64,000 nt of DNA from contig NZ_CP017006.1 of NCBI RefSeq assembly GCF_001719125.1, positions 372,001-436,000 of the forward strand. The letters run 5' to 3'. Below, one piece after another: positions 10,900-22,841 of the stretch (positions within the stretch are counted from its first letter, which is position 1; each line of letters begins with the position of its first letter). A program made the translations under genes and the position numbers. The notes under the pieces are model-generated. The model worked only from the letters and a program-made list of their open reading frames with translations. It made no database searches and was not told the DNA's origin. Origin of the DNA: Sulfolobus sp. A20. Its GTDB lineage: Archaea; Thermoproteota; Thermoprotei_A; Sulfolobales; Sulfolobaceae.

Positions 10900-12173
10900 A
10901 GGAAGAGGAAATTATACCTAAGTACTGGTATAACATAATACCAGATTTGCCTAGACCCTTACCTCCACCTAGAGATCCACAAGATGCTGAATTTTCTAGG
11001 ATAGATCTATTACGTAGTATATTACCTCATGAAGTATTAAGGCAACAATTTACTATAGAGAAATACGTTAAGATCCCGGAGGAGGTTAAGGAAAAATATC
11101 TATTAATAGGCAGACCTACTCCTCTAATGAGGGCTAGAGGTTTAGAGAATTTCTTACAGACCCCGGCAAGAATATACTTTAAGTACGAGGGCGCAACTCC
11201 AACAGGTTCTCATAAAATTAACACAGCAATACCCCAAGCTTATTTTGCTAAAAATGAAGGAATAGAACACGTCGTTACTGAAACTGGAGCAGGACAATGG
11301 GGAACTGCAGTAGCTTTAGCTGCTAGGATGTATAATATGAAAAGTTCTATATTTATGGTAAAGGTTAGCTATGAACAAAAACCGATGAGAAGAAGTATAA
11401 TGCAACTATATGGTGCTAATGTTTATGCGAGCCCTACGAATATAACCGAATATGGCAGAAAAATATTAGAAAAGAACCCTAATCATCCAGGCTCTTTAGG
11501 AATTGCTATGAGTGAGGCAATAGAATATGCTCTTAAAAATCAGCATAGATATTTGGTAGGAAGTGTGCTAGACGTCGTTTTGTTACATCAAAGCGTAATC
11601 GGGCTAGAGACAATTACCCAATTAGAATCATTAGGTGAGGAAGCTGATATTCTGATTGGATGTGTAGGGGGAGGGAGTAATTTTGGAGGATTTGTTTATC
11701 CCTTTATAGGGAATAAGAAAGGCAAGAGGTACATTGCGGTGAGTTCAGCTGAAGTACCCAAGTTTAGTAGAGGAGAATATAAATATGATTACCCAGACTC
11801 TGCTGGATTATTACCATTAGTTAAAATGATAACTCTTGGTAATGAATATGTTCCTCCCCCAATTTATGCAGGAGGACTCAGATATCATGGTGTAGCCCCT
11901 ACATTAAGTCTGTTAATGAAAGAAGGTATAGTTGAATGGAGAGAATATAGTGAGAGAGAGATATTTGAAGCAGCTAAAATATTTATGCAAACCCAAGGTA
12001 TTGTGCCAGCTCCAGAATCTGCTCATGCGATAAAAGCAGTAATAGATGAGGCAAATGAGGCTAAGAAGAATAATGAAAAGAAAGTAATAGTGTTCAATTT
12101 AAGCGGACATGGTTTACTTGACTTATCTAACTACGAGTCAATGATGAAGAGGTGGGGAAATAGTGGGAAATAG
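10893..12173 (+). CDS. trpB: Tryptophan synthase beta chain, TrpB2 type
   Basis: Condenses indole with serine to tryptophan. The 426 residues carry the long N-terminal extension and insertions of the TrpB2 class; the PLP lysine is in [13 protein letters not shown] near 108 and the phosphate-binding loop is [11 protein letters not shown] near 258. It is the operon-encoded TrpB2a of Sulfolobus, reported to interact only transiently with TrpA. It overlaps trpA by 11 bp. As first gene of trpBADFEGC it follows two TATA elements and a possible leader peptide. Confidence 0.96.
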   Translation: MVKEEEIIPKYWYNIIPDLPRPLPPPRDPQDAEFSRIDLLRSILPHEVLRQQFTIEKYVKIPEEVKEKYLLIGRPTPLMRARGLENFLQTPARIYFKYEGATPTGSHKINTAIPQAYFAKNEGIEHVVTETGAGQWGTAVALAARMYNMKSSIFMVKVSYEQKPMRRSIMQLYGANVYASPTNITEYGRKILEKNPNHPGSLGIAMSEAIEYALKNQHRYLVGSVLDVVLLHQSVIGLETITQLESLGEEADILIGCVGGGSNFGGFVYPFIGNKKGKRYIAVSSAEVPKFSRGEYKYDYPDSAGLLPLVKMITLGNEYVPPPIYAGGLRYHGVAPTLSLLMKEGIVEWREYSEREIFEAAKIFMQTQGIVPAPESAHAIKAVIDEANEAKKNNEKKVIVFNLSGHGLLDLSNYESMMKRWGNSGK

Positions 12174-12906
12174 GGAAAAGATGCTAGTAGTTTATATGAC
12201 CCTAGGTTACCCCGATGTGGAAAATTTCCTAAAGTTTATAACTAGTTTAGAGAGTGCTGGTGCTGACGTTTTGGAATTAGGTATACCCCCAAAGTATGCT
12301 AAGTATGACGGCCCAGTTATAAGGAAAAGCTATGATAGAGTTAAGACTCAAATTAAGGATATTTGGAGGTTAATGAGACAAGTAAGGGATAGTTTAAGTA
12401 TACCTATTGTTGCCTTAACTTATTTAGAGGATTGGATTAATGAACTTAAAACGTTTTTAGACAAGTTAAGGGAAAATGGCATCAACGGTGTTCTATTCCC
12501 AGATTTATTAATTGATTATATAGATGATTTTGAGAAATATGATAAGGAGATTAAAGCGATTGGATTAAAGAACGTAATATTTACTTCTCCTTCTGTTCCA
12601 GATTTACTAATAAACAAAGTGTCAAGGATTTCAGATTTATTTTTATACTATGGCGTTAGACCTACTACAGGAATTCCTATTCCTGTATCGTTAAACGAGT
12701 TAATTACTAGAGTTAGGAAACTGGTAGAGAATAAACTTGTAGTTGGTTTTGGTTTATCAAACGATGATGATATCAAAGAAGCTTTGTCAGCAGGAGCAGA
12801 TGGTATAGCGATAGGTACGTTGTTTATAGAAGAAATGGGGAAAGGTAATTTGGAAAACGCTATTAGGTTAGTTAAGAAGTTTAGGGGATTGTTAGATGAA
12901 TATTAA
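12163..12906 (+). CDS. trpA: Tryptophan synthase alpha chain
   Basis: Cleaves indole-3-glycerol phosphate to indole for TrpB. The 247-residue TIM barrel retains LELGIPP with the catalytic Glu near residue 40, the second acidic site in GVLFPDLL near 110, and the phosphate-binding GFGLSN and AIGTLFIE segments near the C-terminus. It overlaps trpB and trpD by 11 bp each, which indicates coupled translation. Confidence 0.95.
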   Translation: MGNREKMLVVYMTLGYPDVENFLKFITSLESAGADVLELGIPPKYAKYDGPVIRKSYDRVKTQIKDIWRLMRQVRDSLSIPIVALTYLEDWINELKTFLDKLRENGINGVLFPDLLIDYIDDFEKYDKEIKAIGLKNVIFTSPSVPDLLINKVSRISDLFLYYGVRPTTGIPIPVSLNELITRVRKLVENKLVVGFGLSNDDDIKEALSAGADGIAIGTLFIEEMGKGNLENAIRLVKKFRGLLDEY

Positions 12907-13939
12907 TGAAATTTTAAAGAAATTAGTCGATAGAAAATCTTTAACTGTAGAAGAAGCAGAGAGTTTAGCTAAACAAATAATTAATAGTCAAATCCCTGAA
13001 ATTTTAACTTCAGCAATTTTAGTAGCGTTGAGAATGAAGGGAGAGAGTTCAGATGAAATTGTAGGTTTTGCTAAGGCTATGAGGGAAATGGCAATTAAAA
13101 TTGATGTACCTAATGCGGTTGATACTGCGGGTACAGGTGGAGATGGTTTTGGAACTGTTAACGTTAGTACTGCTGTAGCGATATTGCTTAGTTTAGTTAA
13201 CCCGGTAGCTAAACATGGGAATAAAGCAATTAGTAGTAAGAGCGGTAGTGCTGATTTTTTAGAGGCATTAGGTTATAACATAACCATAGGTCCAGAAAGG
13301 GCTAAGGAATTAATATCTAAGTACAATTTTGTATTTCTCTTTGCTCCCCTATATCATCCAGCAATGAAGAATGTTGCTAATGTAAGAAGGACCTTAGGCA
13401 TAAGGACGATATTTAATATATTAGGACCCTTAACTAATCCTGCTGGAGCAAAATATCAGCTAATGGGAGTCTTTTCCAAGGGTTACGCTGACCTATTAGC
13501 TGAGAGCATATCAGTTATGGACTTTAATAAGGTTATATTAGTCCACGGAGAGCCCGGAATAGACGAGGTGACTCTTCAAGGAAAAACTTATTTGTATATA
13601 ATTAAAAAGTCCTCAATTGAAAAACTAACGTTAAATGTCTCTGATTTTGGTATAGATGAAGTTCCTATTGATAAATTAATTGTAAACTCTGCAGAGGATT
13701 CAGCAATTAGAGTGCTTAGGGCATCTATTGGAAAGGATGAGTATGTGGAGAAGTTTATAAGAGTTAATGCCTCAGTTGGGCTCTTCCTCTTAGGAAAGGT
13801 AAGTGATTTTAAAGAAGGTTATAATTATGCTGGAGAATTGTTAAAAGAAAAATTTGTAGAAAAAATAAAAGAATTGATTTCTGCAAATGGTGATATGAAT
13901 AAATTAAATAATTTGTTGGTGAAGGTAATTGGTAATTAA
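12896..13939 (+). CDS. trpD: Anthranilate phosphoribosyltransferase
   Basis: Transfers phosphoribose from PRPP to anthranilate. The 347-residue protein has the N-terminal helical domain, the PRPP-binding loop [17 protein letters not shown] near residue 77, [21 protein letters not shown] near 106, and [18 protein letters not shown] near 164. It overlaps trpA and trpF by 11 bp each. Confidence 0.97.
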   Translation: MNINEILKKLVDRKSLTVEEAESLAKQIINSQIPEILTSAILVALRMKGESSDEIVGFAKAMREMAIKIDVPNAVDTAGTGGDGFGTVNVSTAVAILLSLVNPVAKHGNKAISSKSGSADFLEALGYNITIGPERAKELISKYNFVFLFAPLYHPAMKNVANVRRTLGIRTIFNILGPLTNPAGAKYQLMGVFSKGYADLLAESISVMDFNKVILVHGEPGIDEVTLQGKTYLYIIKKSSIEKLTLNVSDFGIDEVPIDKLIVNSAEDSAIRVLRASIGKDEYVEKFIRVNASVGLFLLGKVSDFKEGYNYAGELLKEKFVEKIKELISANGDMNKLNNLLVKVIGN

Positions 13940-14543
13940 ATTAAAAATTTGTGGAAATGCTACGATTTCAGATATTCTAGAACTTGACAAATTAGACGTG
14001 GATTATATAGGTGTCATAACAGATCCTATCAGTACTAGATTTGTTAAAACTGAACTACTATCAATAATTAAAGGCCGTATCAATAAGCCTATTGTTAGTG
14101 TTAAAGTAAATGGAAATATAATTGATTTACTTAAGGAACTTAAAAATGTAGATTATTTGCAAATCCATAGAGTATTGAATGACAAAGAATTGGAAATTTT
14201 AAAATCATATGACACTAAAAGGATAATTTTTTATGTGCCGGCATCTCGCGAATATAAGGGCTACTTTAAGAAAGTCGTGGATTTTGCTGATCTCGTACTG
14301 ATTGACTCATTAATTAAAGGTGTTAGTGTAGACTTGGAAGTTGTGAGAGAGTTGTTTAGTGAATATCCATATTTAGGTGTAGGTGGCAAAATAAACTTGG
14401 ATAATATATATCAGTTTATCACTTTTAATCCTAAGTGGATTGATATTTCGAGTAGCATAGAAATTTATCCCGGGAAGAAGTCGTTAGATAAAGTGAAAAA
14501 GTTAGTAGAGGTAGTAAAGCGTGGAAGTCTATCCAATAAGTGA
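13929..14543 (+). CDS. trpF: Phosphoribosylanthranilate isomerase
   Basis: Isomerises phosphoribosylanthranilate to its carboxyphenylamino-deoxyribulose phosphate. The 204-residue barrel begins with [11 protein letters not shown], whose Cys is the usual catalytic base, and has the acidic residue region near [11 protein letters not shown]. The start is TTG at 13929 inside the end of trpD. The sequence is less conserved than its neighbours, as is usual for TrpF, but operon position makes the call firm. Confidence 0.92.
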   Translation: MVIKLKICGNATISDILELDKLDVDYIGVITDPISTRFVKTELLSIIKGRINKPIVSVKVNGNIIDLLKELKNVDYLQIHRVLNDKELEILKSYDTKRIIFYVPASREYKGYFKKVVDFADLVLIDSLIKGVSVDLEVVRELFSEYPYLGVGGKINLDNIYQFITFNPKWIDISSSIEIYPGKKSLDKVKKLVEVVKRGSLSNK

Positions 14544-15786
14544 TTTTGCATCACCGTTTGATGTATTTAAATGTATTGAGAAAAAGTACGAAGTAGCTTC
14601 TCTGCTGGAAAGTATTGTAGGTCCACAATATAAATCTAGATATAGTATCATTGCATGGGATACTAAAAGTCACATTGAAATTCATGGAGATCCATTGGAA
14701 GTCCTTCAAAGTTATATTAGAAATATGGAAATTCTTGAGATACCAGGCTTATTTAAAGGCGGAATGATTGGTTATATTAGTTATGATGCGATAAGATTTT
14801 GGGAGAAGGTAAAGGATCTTAAGCCTAATGCTGAAAATTGGCCTACTGCGGAATTTTTTATCCCAAATAATATCATAATTTATGACCACAACGATGGTAA
14901 GGTATACGTTAACGCTGATATAAGTAGCATAGGCGGTTGTGAAGATGTAGAGAATTTCTCTCTAAGCTTTTACGATGAATCTCTAAATAAAGATAATTTC
15001 ATGAAATCAGTTTCAGATACCTTAGAGTACATAAGAGCTGGTTATGCGTTTCAAGTAGTTTTATCTAGATTTTATAGATATTTGTTTAAAGGAGACTCAC
15101 TTAAAATATATTATAATTTAAGGAAAATTAATCCTTCCCCTTACATGTTTTATCTTAAATTTAAGGATAGATATCTAATAGGATCTAGCCCAGAGTTACT
15201 ATTCCGAATTCAAGATAATATTGTGGAAAGCTATCCTATTGCTGGAACTAGACCAAGAGGCAATGACCCAGAGGAGGATTTAAAACTTGAACTTGAGTTA
15301 CTCAACTCTGAAAAAGATAAGGCTGAGCATCTGATGTTAGTTGATTTAGCTAGGAATGATTTAGGTAAAGTTTCTGTACCTGGAACTGTCAAAGTACCGG
15401 AGCTCATGTTTATTGAAAAATATAGTCATGTGCAACACATAGTTTCTAGGGTTATTGGAATGTTAAAGAAGAGAAATAATGTTTTAGACGTTATACAAGC
15501 TACTTTCCCTGCAGGTACAGTAAGTGGTGCACCTAAGCCTATGGCAATGAATATTATAGAAACTTTAGAGGAATATAAAAGAGGACCTTATGCTGGAGCT
15601 GTAGGGTTTATTTCCTCTGATGGAAATGCTGAGTTTGCAATAACTATAAGGACAGCGTTCATAAATAAAGATCTGTTAAGAATTCATGCAGGTGCCGGCA
15701 TTGTTTATGACTCTAATCCAGAATCTGAATATTATGAGACTGAACATAAGTTAATGGCACTAAAAATAGCCCTAGGTGTTAAGTAA
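14521..15786 (+). CDS. trpE: Anthranilate synthase component I
   Basis: Makes anthranilate from chorismate with ammonia from TrpG. The 421-residue chorismate-binding protein has [16 protein letters not shown] near 80, [14 protein letters not shown] near 173, [22 protein letters not shown] near 240 and [20 protein letters not shown] near 328. The N-terminal [24 protein letters not shown] region matches the tryptophan feedback site of the family. The GTG start at 14521 lies 23 bp inside trpF. Confidence 0.96.
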   Translation: MEVYPISDFASPFDVFKCIEKKYEVASLLESIVGPQYKSRYSIIAWDTKSHIEIHGDPLEVLQSYIRNMEILEIPGLFKGGMIGYISYDAIRFWEKVKDLKPNAENWPTAEFFIPNNIIIYDHNDGKVYVNADISSIGGCEDVENFSLSFYDESLNKDNFMKSVSDTLEYIRAGYAFQVVLSRFYRYLFKGDSLKIYYNLRKINPSPYMFYLKFKDRYLIGSSPELLFRIQDNIVESYPIAGTRPRGNDPEEDLKLELELLNSEKDKAEHLMLVDLARNDLGKVSVPGTVKVPELMFIEKYSHVQHIVSRVIGMLKKRNNVLDVIQATFPAGTVSGAPKPMAMNIIETLEEYKRGPYAGAVGFISSDGNAEFAITIRTAFINKDLLRIHAGAGIVYDSNPESEYYETEHKLMALKIALGVK

Positions 15787-16373
15787 TGGACTTAACATTA
15801 ATAATAGATAATTATGATAGTTTTGTGTATAACATAGCACAAGCTGTGGGAGAATTAGGAAGCTATCCAATAGTAGTTAGGAACGATGAGATAAGCTTGA
15901 AGGGTATAGAGAGGATCAGCCCGGACAGGATAATTATCTCTCCCGGTCCTGGTACGCCGGAAAAGAAGGAGGACATAGGTATAAGTGTGGACGTGATTAA
16001 ATACTTCGGAAAGAGGATTCCCATACTAGGAATATGTTTGGGTCATCAGTCTATAGGTTATGCTTTCGGTGCTGTAATTAGGAGGGCTAAAAAAGTATTT
16101 CATGGGAAAATTAGTAATATTATCTTGGTTAACAATGAAATACCAATAATTTACTCTGGATTGCCTAAGGAGTTTAAGGCTACAAGATATCATAGTCTTG
16201 TAGTTGATAATGTCAAATCACCTCTAGTCATTGATGCTGTCTCGAAAGAGGACGGTGAGATTATGGCTATACACCACGTAGAGTATCCAATATTCGGTGT
16301 TCAATTTCACCCAGAAAGCATAGGGACACAACTAGGTCAGAAGATATTTTATAATTTCCTAAACAGAATATGA
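15786..16373 (+). CDS. trpG: Anthranilate synthase component II, glutamine amidotransferase
   Basis: Class I glutamine amidotransferase that feeds ammonia to TrpE. The 195 residues contain the oxyanion strand SPGPGTPEK near 52, the nucleophile Cys in [10 protein letters not shown] near 82 and the His-Glu pair in QFHPESIGT near 174. Start and trpE stop overlap as TAATG. It forms the TrpE:TrpG complex known structurally from S. solfataricus. Confidence 0.97.
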   Translation: MDLTLIIDNYDSFVYNIAQAVGELGSYPIVVRNDEISLKGIERISPDRIIISPGPGTPEKKEDIGISVDVIKYFGKRIPILGICLGHQSIGYAFGAVIRRAKKVFHGKISNIILVNNEIPIIYSGLPKEFKATRYHSLVVDNVKSPLVIDAVSKEDGEIMAIHHVEYPIFGVQFHPESIGTQLGQKIFYNFLNRI

Positions 16374-16376
16374 CAT

Positions 16377-17120
16377 ATGCCTAGATACTTAAAAGGTTGG
16401 CTTAAGGAAGTAGTAGATTTATCTCTAAAGAGGACTCCTATTAGTATGTCTCGTCAAAGACAAATTATTTCTTTATATGATAGGATTATTGAATTTAATA
16501 GATCAAATATTACTGCAATTATAGCTGAGTATAAGACAAACTCCCCGTCTGGGCTAAAAGTAGAGATGGATCCAATACATTACGCTAAATTTATGGAAAA
16601 ATATGCAGTAGGTCTTAGTGTATTAACTGAGGAGAAATTTTTTAACGGTTCTTATGAGGTGCTAAGAAAGATAGCTAATTCAGTATCACTACCTATTCTT
16701 ATGAAAGACTTCGTTGTAAAGGAATCTCAAATAGATGATGCTTATAACCTCGGAGCAGATTCCGTTCTTTTGATAGTCAGAATTTTAACTGAAAGGGAAT
16801 TAGAGGGATTATTGGAATATGCAAGGACCTATAATATGGAACCGCTAGTGGAGGTCACTAATGAGTCAGAACTAGAGATCGCTTTAAGACTAGGAGCTAG
16901 GTTCATAGGAGTCAACTCACGAGATTTAGAAACTCTAGCAATAGATAAGGAGAAGCAGAAGAAGATTCTCTCTCTAATACCCTCTAACATAGTAAAGGTT
17001 GCTGAAAGTGGAATATCAAATAAAAATGAAATAGAGGAGTTAAAGAAATTTGGCGCTAATGCTTTTCTGGTTGGAACATCTTTAATGAATAATCCAGAGA
17101 AGATCAAAGAATTTATATGA
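16377..17120 (+). CDS. trpC: Indole-3-glycerol phosphate synthase
   Basis: Closes the indole ring. The 247-residue TIM barrel is close to the well-studied S. solfataricus enzyme. Catalytic residues are visible in [12 protein letters not shown] (Glu and Lys near 51-53), ILMKDFVV (Lys near 110), [23 protein letters not shown] and VAESGI. It is the last pathway gene of trpBADFEGC, followed 18 bp later by the aspartate aminotransferase. Confidence 0.97.
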
Positions 17121-17138
17121 GTTTTATTAATTATTCGT

Positions 17139-18338
17139 GTGTCCTCATCATTCAGTTCTAATATTAGCCAGTTGACCGGAGAAAGTACATTACTTTATAA
17201 GGAAATTGCTAGAAACGTAGAGAAAAATAAGAAAATTAAGATCGTAGATTTTGGAGTAGGTCAACCAGATATTTTGACGTTTAAGCGGATAAGGGAGTCG
17301 GCTAAGAGAGCTTTAGATGAAGGATTCACTTCCTATACTTCAGCCTTAGGTATAGAAGAATTAAGAGGAAAGATTGCAGAATATTTAAATCAGAAATATG
17401 GAAGCGATATTAAGCTTGACGAAGTAATTGTAACACCAGGTGCTAAGACGGCACTTTTCCTCGCGTTTATCTTATATGTTAATCAAGGAGATGAGGTGAT
17501 TCTATTTGACCCATCCTTCTATTCATATGCAGAAGTAGTAAAGTTGTTAGGTGGTAAGCCAATTTATTCTCCCCTAAAGTGGAATAAATCAGAAGGGTTC
17601 TCAGTTGATATTGAGGATCTTAGAAGTAAGATTACTAAAAAGACTAAAATGATAGTTTTCAATAATCCTCATAATCCTACTGGTTCTCTTTTTTCGCATA
17701 GTGATGTAGAGAGAATAATAGAAATAGCTAGAGAGAATAAAATATTATTACTCTCAGATGAGATATACGATCATTTTGTATACGAAGGTAGAATGAAAAG
17801 TGTGCTTGAAGATAGTAATTGGAGGGATTACGTGATTTATATTAATGGGTTTAGTAAGACTTTTTCAATGACCGGTTGGAGGCTAGGGTATATAATAGCC
17901 AATAAAGAAGCTATAACGAAAATGGGCATTTTAGCTTCAAACATTTACACTTGTCCTACGAGTTTCGCTCAAAAGGGTGCATTAGAAGCCTTTAACACTT
18001 TTGATGAAGTCAATGAAATGGTAAAACTATTCAGGAAGAGAAGGGATTTAATATATGATGAATTAAGTAAGATTAAAGGTATACAGGTCTCGAAACCTAA
18101 TGGTGCGTTTTATATATTTCCTAATGTAGGAGAAATTTTAAAAATAGCTAACATTGATGTTAAGACTTTAGCAATAAGGCTTATTGAGAGTAAAGGTGTA
18201 GTGACGATACCAGGGGAGGTATTTCCGTTAAATGTCGGTAAGCAGTTCTTAAGGTTAAGTTATGCTGTTAACGAAAACGTTATAAAAGAAGGTGTAGAAA
18301 GGATAAGAGAGTTTATAGAAGGGATGATGAAACCCTGA
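17139..18338 (+). CDS. aspC: Aspartate aminotransferase
   Basis: PLP transaminase interconverting aspartate and oxaloacetate, with activity on aromatic amino acids in some relatives. The 399 residues include FGVGQPD near 39, NNPHNPTG near 180, [11 protein letters not shown] near 208 and the PLP lysine in [15 protein letters not shown] near 242. The start is GTG at 17139; an upstream ATG that overlaps the trpC stop reaches a stop after 14 codons. It directly follows trpC, so it is probably the last gene of the trp transcript. Confidence 0.95.
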   Translation: MSSSFSSNISQLTGESTLLYKEIARNVEKNKKIKIVDFGVGQPDILTFKRIRESAKRALDEGFTSYTSALGIEELRGKIAEYLNQKYGSDIKLDEVIVTPGAKTALFLAFILYVNQGDEVILFDPSFYSYAEVVKLLGGKPIYSPLKWNKSEGFSVDIEDLRSKITKKTKMIVFNNPHNPTGSLFSHSDVERIIEIARENKILLLSDEIYDHFVYEGRMKSVLEDSNWRDYVIYINGFSKTFSMTGWRLGYIIANKEAITKMGILASNIYTCPTSFAQKGALEAFNTFDEVNEMVKLFRKRRDLIYDELSKIKGIQVSKPNGAFYIFPNVGEILKIANIDVKTLAIRLIESKGVVTIPGEVFPLNVGKQFLRLSYAVNENVIKEGVERIREFIEGMMKP

Positions 18339-18359
18339 TAGTAAGAAAAGTAAAATGAT

Positions 18360-20822
18360 TTAAACTCCCATGGACTGAGAGCTATTATTAACTTTTATTT
18401 CTACTTTTTCTTCTCCATCATTAGTAACAATAAACTCTAAGTTGACTATTTTCAGCGTTTTCATTAAATCATCTTTCACGTCTTCTAAATACTTTATAAC
18501 ATCTTTATTTGCGTAGAATTTTACATTAACTGGTGTATTCATTGATATTCTATTCTTTATTTTTTCTGACCTTACCATAGAGTTAAACTTCTTTATAGCT
18601 TCTCCTAATTTTTCAATTTCACTATCTATAATAATATCGTCTACATTTGGTAATCCTTCTAATAGTACGCTCTTTTTATAACCAAATAGTCTACTATAAA
18701 TCTCCTCTGTGATGTGAGGAGCAATTGGATGAAGTAGTATTATTATATCCCTTATCACTCTCTGAATCGTGTATTTCGCAGAGGCGTCATCTTGGAATAG
18801 TCTATGTTTTATCATTTCTAAGTATTCATCCGCTATTATTTCCCAGAAGTAACTATACATCTCTTGAATCACTACATAAAAGTCGAAGTTTCTATATGCA
18901 TTAATCACTTTTTCAACAAATTTCTTGTGTTCTTGCAAGATCCACTTGTCTACATTGCTCAATTTTTCTGGTTTATCAATCCTTATTTTAGCTATAAAGG
19001 GATACACCAGTCTGGAAGCGTTCCAAAGCTTTTGAAGCAATAATTTTTTACCTTTAACGGTATCCCACTTAAATGGAAAATCATCGCCTATACTTGCATC
19101 AAGCAACGTCATTCTTATAGAGTCAGCGCCATACTCATCTATCTTATCTAAAGGTGAAACAACATTTCCTTTACTCTTACTCATCCTAGTTCCATCCGGA
19201 CCTAAAACTTGCCCATTGACTAAAACATTGGTAAATGGTATATTATTAGCTAACATCAGAGTTCTAAAATATGTATAGAAGAGCCAAGTTCTAATTATGT
19301 CTGTTCCTTGTAATCTCAAGGAGGCTGGGAATATTCGATTAAATAACTCTTTATTTTCATAGAATTTGGTTAGGTAAAGTACAGTTACGCTGGAATCTAT
19401 CCAAACATCTGCTACATCTGTAACTGGTTTCAAATCAAATCCGCATTTTGGGCATTTGTCTACTGGTGGCTTAGCCTTAACTGGGTCTATTGGCAGATCT
19501 TCATCTCTAGCAGGTATTAAATGACCATTGTCGCAATACCAGAAAGGCAACGGTGTTCCGTAAAGTCTTTGTCTGCTGATGTTCCAATCCCATTCTATGT
19601 TGTTTATCCATTCTTCTAAATAATAGGACATTCTGCTGGGTTTAAATTTCATCTTTTTATATTCTTCTAATAATTTTGGTTTAAATTGTAATGTCTTTAT
19701 GTATATTTGTTTCTTAACTAAGAATTCTACCGGGGATAAACAATCACTTCTTTCTGTATGAGACAAAACATTATGCTTTATGTGTTTAATTTCTACTAAA
19801 TATTGATTTTTTTGGAGTATATCAATTATCTTTTTCCTGGCTTGATCTATAGTTAATCCGTCTAAAATCCCATTAGTATTTGCTATCCTCCCTTTCTCAT
19901 CAATTACTATTCTCGTTTTTAGATTATACTTCAATTGCCATTTTATATCTTGTGGATCTCCATAAGTACTAATCATTACAGCACCAGTACCAAATTCCTT
20001 CTCTACCATCTCATCGACGATAATTTTTACCTCTTGATTAAATATAGGTACAATTGCCGTCTTACCAACGTAGTCCTTATATCTTTCATCAGTTGGATTA
20101 ACTGCCACTGCTTGAGTAGCAGCTAATAATTCTGGTCTAGTAGTTGCAATAATGATTTCACCGCCTTCCTTGACTGGAAATTTTATATAAGCTAAAATAC
20201 CTTCTCTCTCTAAGTATCCTATTTCACTTTGAGCTAATGCCGTTTCGCATTTAGGGCACCAAATCACAGGACCTTCTCGTATTTCTATGAGATTCATTCT
20301 ATACATATCTAATAGGCTTTTCTGAATGATTTTTCTATAGTTAGGCTCATAAGTTTTATACTCATATCTTTCCCATTCTGGTCTGTATCCTAATCTTATC
20401 ATAGCTTCTTTCATTTTCTTTATCATATCCTCAGTCCATTCTATGCATTTCTTGAGAAATAGTTCTCTATTCTCTTTAGGAATTTTCAATCTATACTGTA
20501 CTTTTAATTCAGTAGGCAAGCCTTGAGTGTCCCAACCTTGTGGTAAAAGTACATTATAACCTTCTAATCTCTTGAATCTACCTATAGTATCTGATATAGT
20601 AACCCAGTATGCGTGACCCATATGTAGCTCTCCACTTGTAAAAGGCGGAGGAGTATCTATTACATAAGTTGGGGAATTAGTGTCCTCTTCTCTAAACCTA
20701 AATACATCTCTCCAATACTCTTCACTTAACCATATCCTCTGCCATTTCTCCTCAATCTCTTTAGGGTTATAATGTTTTGGCCACTCTTCCATCTTCTTTG
20801 TTATTATATCTTGGTTTAACAA
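18360..20822 (-). CDS. valS: Valyl-tRNA synthetase
   Basis: Charges tRNA-Val. The 820-residue class I synthetase has the HIGH motif as HMGHA near residue 67, [10 protein letters not shown] near 98 (ValRS-like; isoleucyl enzymes have a Cys-His here), the editing domain around [18 protein letters not shown] near 225, zinc-type cysteines CPKC, the KMSKS motif as RMSKSKGN near 546 and an anticodon-binding domain. The start is TTG at 20822, supported by GGTGAT a few bases upstream; the ATG at 20792 is less likely. It faces away from the FAD gene. Confidence 0.95.
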   Translation of the reverse strand: MLNQDIITKKMEEWPKHYNPKEIEEKWQRIWLSEEYWRDVFRFREEDTNSPTYVIDTPPPFTSGELHMGHAYWVTISDTIGRFKRLEGYNVLLPQGWDTQGLPTELKVQYRLKIPKENRELFLKKCIEWTEDMIKKMKEAMIRLGYRPEWERYEYKTYEPNYRKIIQKSLLDMYRMNLIEIREGPVIWCPKCETALAQSEIGYLEREGILAYIKFPVKEGGEIIIATTRPELLAATQAVAVNPTDERYKDYVGKTAIVPIFNQEVKIIVDEMVEKEFGTGAVMISTYGDPQDIKWQLKYNLKTRIVIDEKGRIANTNGILDGLTIDQARKKIIDILQKNQYLVEIKHIKHNVLSHTERSDCLSPVEFLVKKQIYIKTLQFKPKLLEEYKKMKFKPSRMSYYLEEWINNIEWDWNISRQRLYGTPLPFWYCDNGHLIPARDEDLPIDPVKAKPPVDKCPKCGFDLKPVTDVADVWIDSSVTVLYLTKFYENKELFNRIFPASLRLQGTDIIRTWLFYTYFRTLMLANNIPFTNVLVNGQVLGPDGTRMSKSKGNVVSPLDKIDEYGADSIRMTLLDASIGDDFPFKWDTVKGKKLLLQKLWNASRLVYPFIAKIRIDKPEKLSNVDKWILQEHKKFVEKVINAYRNFDFYVVIQEMYSYFWEIIADEYLEMIKHRLFQDDASAKYTIQRVIRDIIILLHPIAPHITEEIYSRLFGYKKSVLLEGLPNVDDIIIDSEIEKLGEAIKKFNSMVRSEKIKNRISMNTPVNVKFYANKDVIKYLEDVKDDLMKTLKIVNLEFIVTNDGEEKVEIKVNNSSQSMGV

Positions 20823-20888
20823 TAGATCATCACCTAATAATGGCTACTTTATATAAATATAAAATCATATAATTTATAAGATTTAGGA

Positions 20889-21872
20889 ATGAGGGTAGCA
20901 ATAATTGGAGGCGGAGTGGCAGGATCCACATTAGCGTATTTATTATCAAAGAAAGCCAATCATGAAGTCACAATCTTTGATATAAATGAGAAGTATGTTA
21001 AACCTTGTGGTGATATTGTACCAAATATCTATACACCACCTTTTAATTGGGAAGTTAAGTTTAACATAAAGAGGTTCTCCTTTCGCATAGATGGAGAAAG
21101 GATTTATGACGTAGAGTACTCTCATACTAAATGGCTAGTTATAGATAAGTGGAATTGGATAAATAGTATGCGTAAACACGCAAAGATCGTAGTTTCGCAT
21201 GAAGCATTAAAAGAGAAATTTGATTATGTTATAGATAGCAGGGGTCCATATCCATTAGATAGGCAAGTAGTTTATACAACACGAGCAATAATTGAAACTA
21301 AGAGCTTTGATGATAAGGCGGTGATTGAGTTTAATACCAAGTATACTGGATTTTATTGGATATTTCCTAGTGGAGAAAATGAATATAATGTAGGGGCAGG
21401 GTTTTTGGAATATAAAAATTCTAAGAGTCTACTAAATGAATACTTGAGAGAGAGATTTAAGGATTATAGGATTAAGGACGTTAGAGGTGCCCCCATTAGT
21501 ATCGGAATCCCTTCTATTAAGAAAGGTAGAGTAGGTGAGGCAAGAGGACTTGTATTTCCGTTGAGCGGAGAAGGAATTAGACCATCTGCCATTTCAGCTG
21601 AGTACGCGTTTGAAGCTATTCATAAGGGTAAGGAGCTGGATGACTATTTAGATGATAAGTTAAAAATTTTTGAAAAAAGGATAAATATTCAACTAATGTT
21701 GCTTAATATCTACAAATATTCGAGTATATCCTTGAGGAGAACTTTGATGAAAACGTTCTTTAAAAACGATGTACTCATAGACGCTTATTTGGAAGATAAG
21801 ATAGATTTAGATGGTATAGTAGAATCAATTAAAAGTGTGAAAGGAAATGGATATATTAGTAGAGAATTCTAA
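20889..21872 (+). CDS. FAD-dependent oxidoreductase, geranylgeranyl-reductase family
   Basis: A 327-residue flavoprotein with an N-terminal dinucleotide-binding motif VAIIGGGVAGSTLAYLLSKK, a CGD segment near residue 43, GFYWIFPSGENEYNVGAGF near 155 and a second FAD motif GLVFPLSGEGIRPSAISAEYAFEAI near 221. That arrangement is typical of the GGR family that saturates isoprenoid chains of archaeal lipids. It is shorter than the usual 390-450 residues, so the substrate could differ. A TATA-like AATTTATAAG lies directly upstream. Confidence 0.8.
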   Translation: MRVAIIGGGVAGSTLAYLLSKKANHEVTIFDINEKYVKPCGDIVPNIYTPPFNWEVKFNIKRFSFRIDGERIYDVEYSHTKWLVIDKWNWINSMRKHAKIVVSHEALKEKFDYVIDSRGPYPLDRQVVYTTRAIIETKSFDDKAVIEFNTKYTGFYWIFPSGENEYNVGAGFLEYKNSKSLLNEYLRERFKDYRIKDVRGAPISIGIPSIKKGRVGEARGLVFPLSGEGIRPSAISAEYAFEAIHKGKELDDYLDDKLKIFEKRINIQLMLLNIYKYSSISLRRTLMKTFFKNDVLIDAYLEDKIDLDGIVESIKSVKGNGYISREF

Positions 21873-22233
21873 GAGCAGATCTGGTAAACATGCTATAAGG
21901 ACTTTGATATTCAAAATAGAAAAAGAAAGTATATCACAACTCGAGTTATCAGGTAAAAAGGTAAGCCCTACTTATGTAGTTGGTGATGCAAAAATCGTTA
22001 ATTTACCTAATAAAGGAACTTTTGTTTACGTTCATCTATTGAAAAATATACAAGATAGAGTTGTTGGCAAAGTCATAGTTTATGAGGATGGAAGAGTCGT
22101 CTTGATTATGAAGTATAGAAAATTAAAGTTAAAAATAGTAGAGGGTGAAGGAAGGTATGCCGAATATGTGAAGAGAATTTTTGACAAGCTTAAGATACCA
22201 GTAAAGAAGATAAATACTAATATAAAAGTGTGA
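21847..22233 (+). CDS. Conserved-looking hypothetical protein
   Basis: A soluble 128-residue protein with a basic C-terminal half and no recognised motif. It overlaps the FAD oxidoreductase gene by 26 bp and is followed six bases later by another unknown gene, so the three are probably cotranscribed. Beta-rich segments (TFVYVHLL, GKVIVYEDGRVVLIMKY) suggest a compact single domain. Confidence 0.6.
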   Translation: MDILVENSKSRSGKHAIRTLIFKIEKESISQLELSGKKVSPTYVVGDAKIVNLPNKGTFVYVHLLKNIQDRVVGKVIVYEDGRVVLIMKYRKLKLKIVEGEGRYAEYVKRIFDKLKIPVKKINTNIKV

Positions 22234-22239
22234 TAGATA

Positions 22240-22554
22240 ATGTTTTCCTTATCGTTTCAAGTCCTATCTGATGATCCTTTGAAGTTGAGGTACTTAACTC
22301 AATCAATTAATAATATTTTTAAGGATATATGTGAGCCAGTTAAGGTAGGCGCGTCTTATATATGTGCTCCTAGTCAAAATACACTGATATTACTTTATTT
22401 TAACTCTCAATCAATTAGGGATATGAATGTTCATCTTGAAATAATTTCTAACGATGCAATGTATATTACAAAAACTATTCAAGAAATCAATAATAGATTC
22501 AGAAGCCAAGGCTTTTATATAACTCTCTTAGAAACTTCAAGAACTTCTTTATAA
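22240..22554 (+). CDS. Small hypothetical protein
   Basis: Encodes 104 residues with a mixed alpha/beta pattern (LSFQVLSDD, TLILLYFNSQS, two C-terminal helices) and no recognised family. It is the last gene of the run begun by the FAD oxidoreductase and overlaps, tail to tail by 40 bp, the minus-strand gene ending at 22515. Confidence 0.5.
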   Translation: MFSLSFQVLSDDPLKLRYLTQSINNIFKDICEPVKVGASYICAPSQNTLILLYFNSQSIRDMNVHLEIISNDAMYITKTIQEINNRFRSQGFYITLLETSRTSL

Positions 22555-22841
22555 ATTTCGTATAATATTTTCTCATTTATTTGTATGTTCTTAACTTCTA
22601 CTATAGCATTGCATAAATAGGTAGAAATTCTCGTCTTACATATTATTATCTTTTTGAGTGAGCCATTAGAAATTTTCTCATTCATATCTACATAAATTAC
22701 TTTATTCTTGTCATCATCGACTAGCTTATTCTTAGAAAATTGCTTAATTTCTTGATTGATATCCATATAAATTATAGTACGATTTTCCTCATATATTATG
22801 GAAAATTTTAAATTATCAATGTAGTACTGAACTACGCTCAT
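22515..22841 (-). CDS. Hypothetical protein coupled to a zinc ribbon gene
   Basis: Encodes 108 residues starting MSVVQYYIDNLKFSII; the ATG at 22841 overlaps the stop of the upstream zinc-ribbon gene (ATGA), which is why this start was preferred over an in-frame upstream one. It is rich in beta-strand-like stretches (NRTIIYMDI, NKVIYVDMNEK, KKIIICKTRI) and has a C-terminal helix. No family was recognised. Confidence 0.55.
   Translation of the reverse strand: MSVVQYYIDNLKFSIIYEENRTIIYMDINQEIKQFSKNKLVDDDKNKVIYVDMNEKISNGSLKKIIICKTRISTYLCNAIVEVKNIQINEKILYEIYKEVLEVSKRVI

Noticed and set aside
18320-18420. C/D-box sRNA at the aspC/valS junction
   Set aside because: A C-box-like ATGATGA is followed by CTGA after only four bases and the second pair is poorly formed; spacing does not fit a guide.
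18360-20822. Isoleucyl rather than valyl tRNA synthetase
   Set aside because: The [10 protein letters not shown] motif lacks the Cys-His typical of isoleucyl enzymes, and the short length fits archaeal ValRS.
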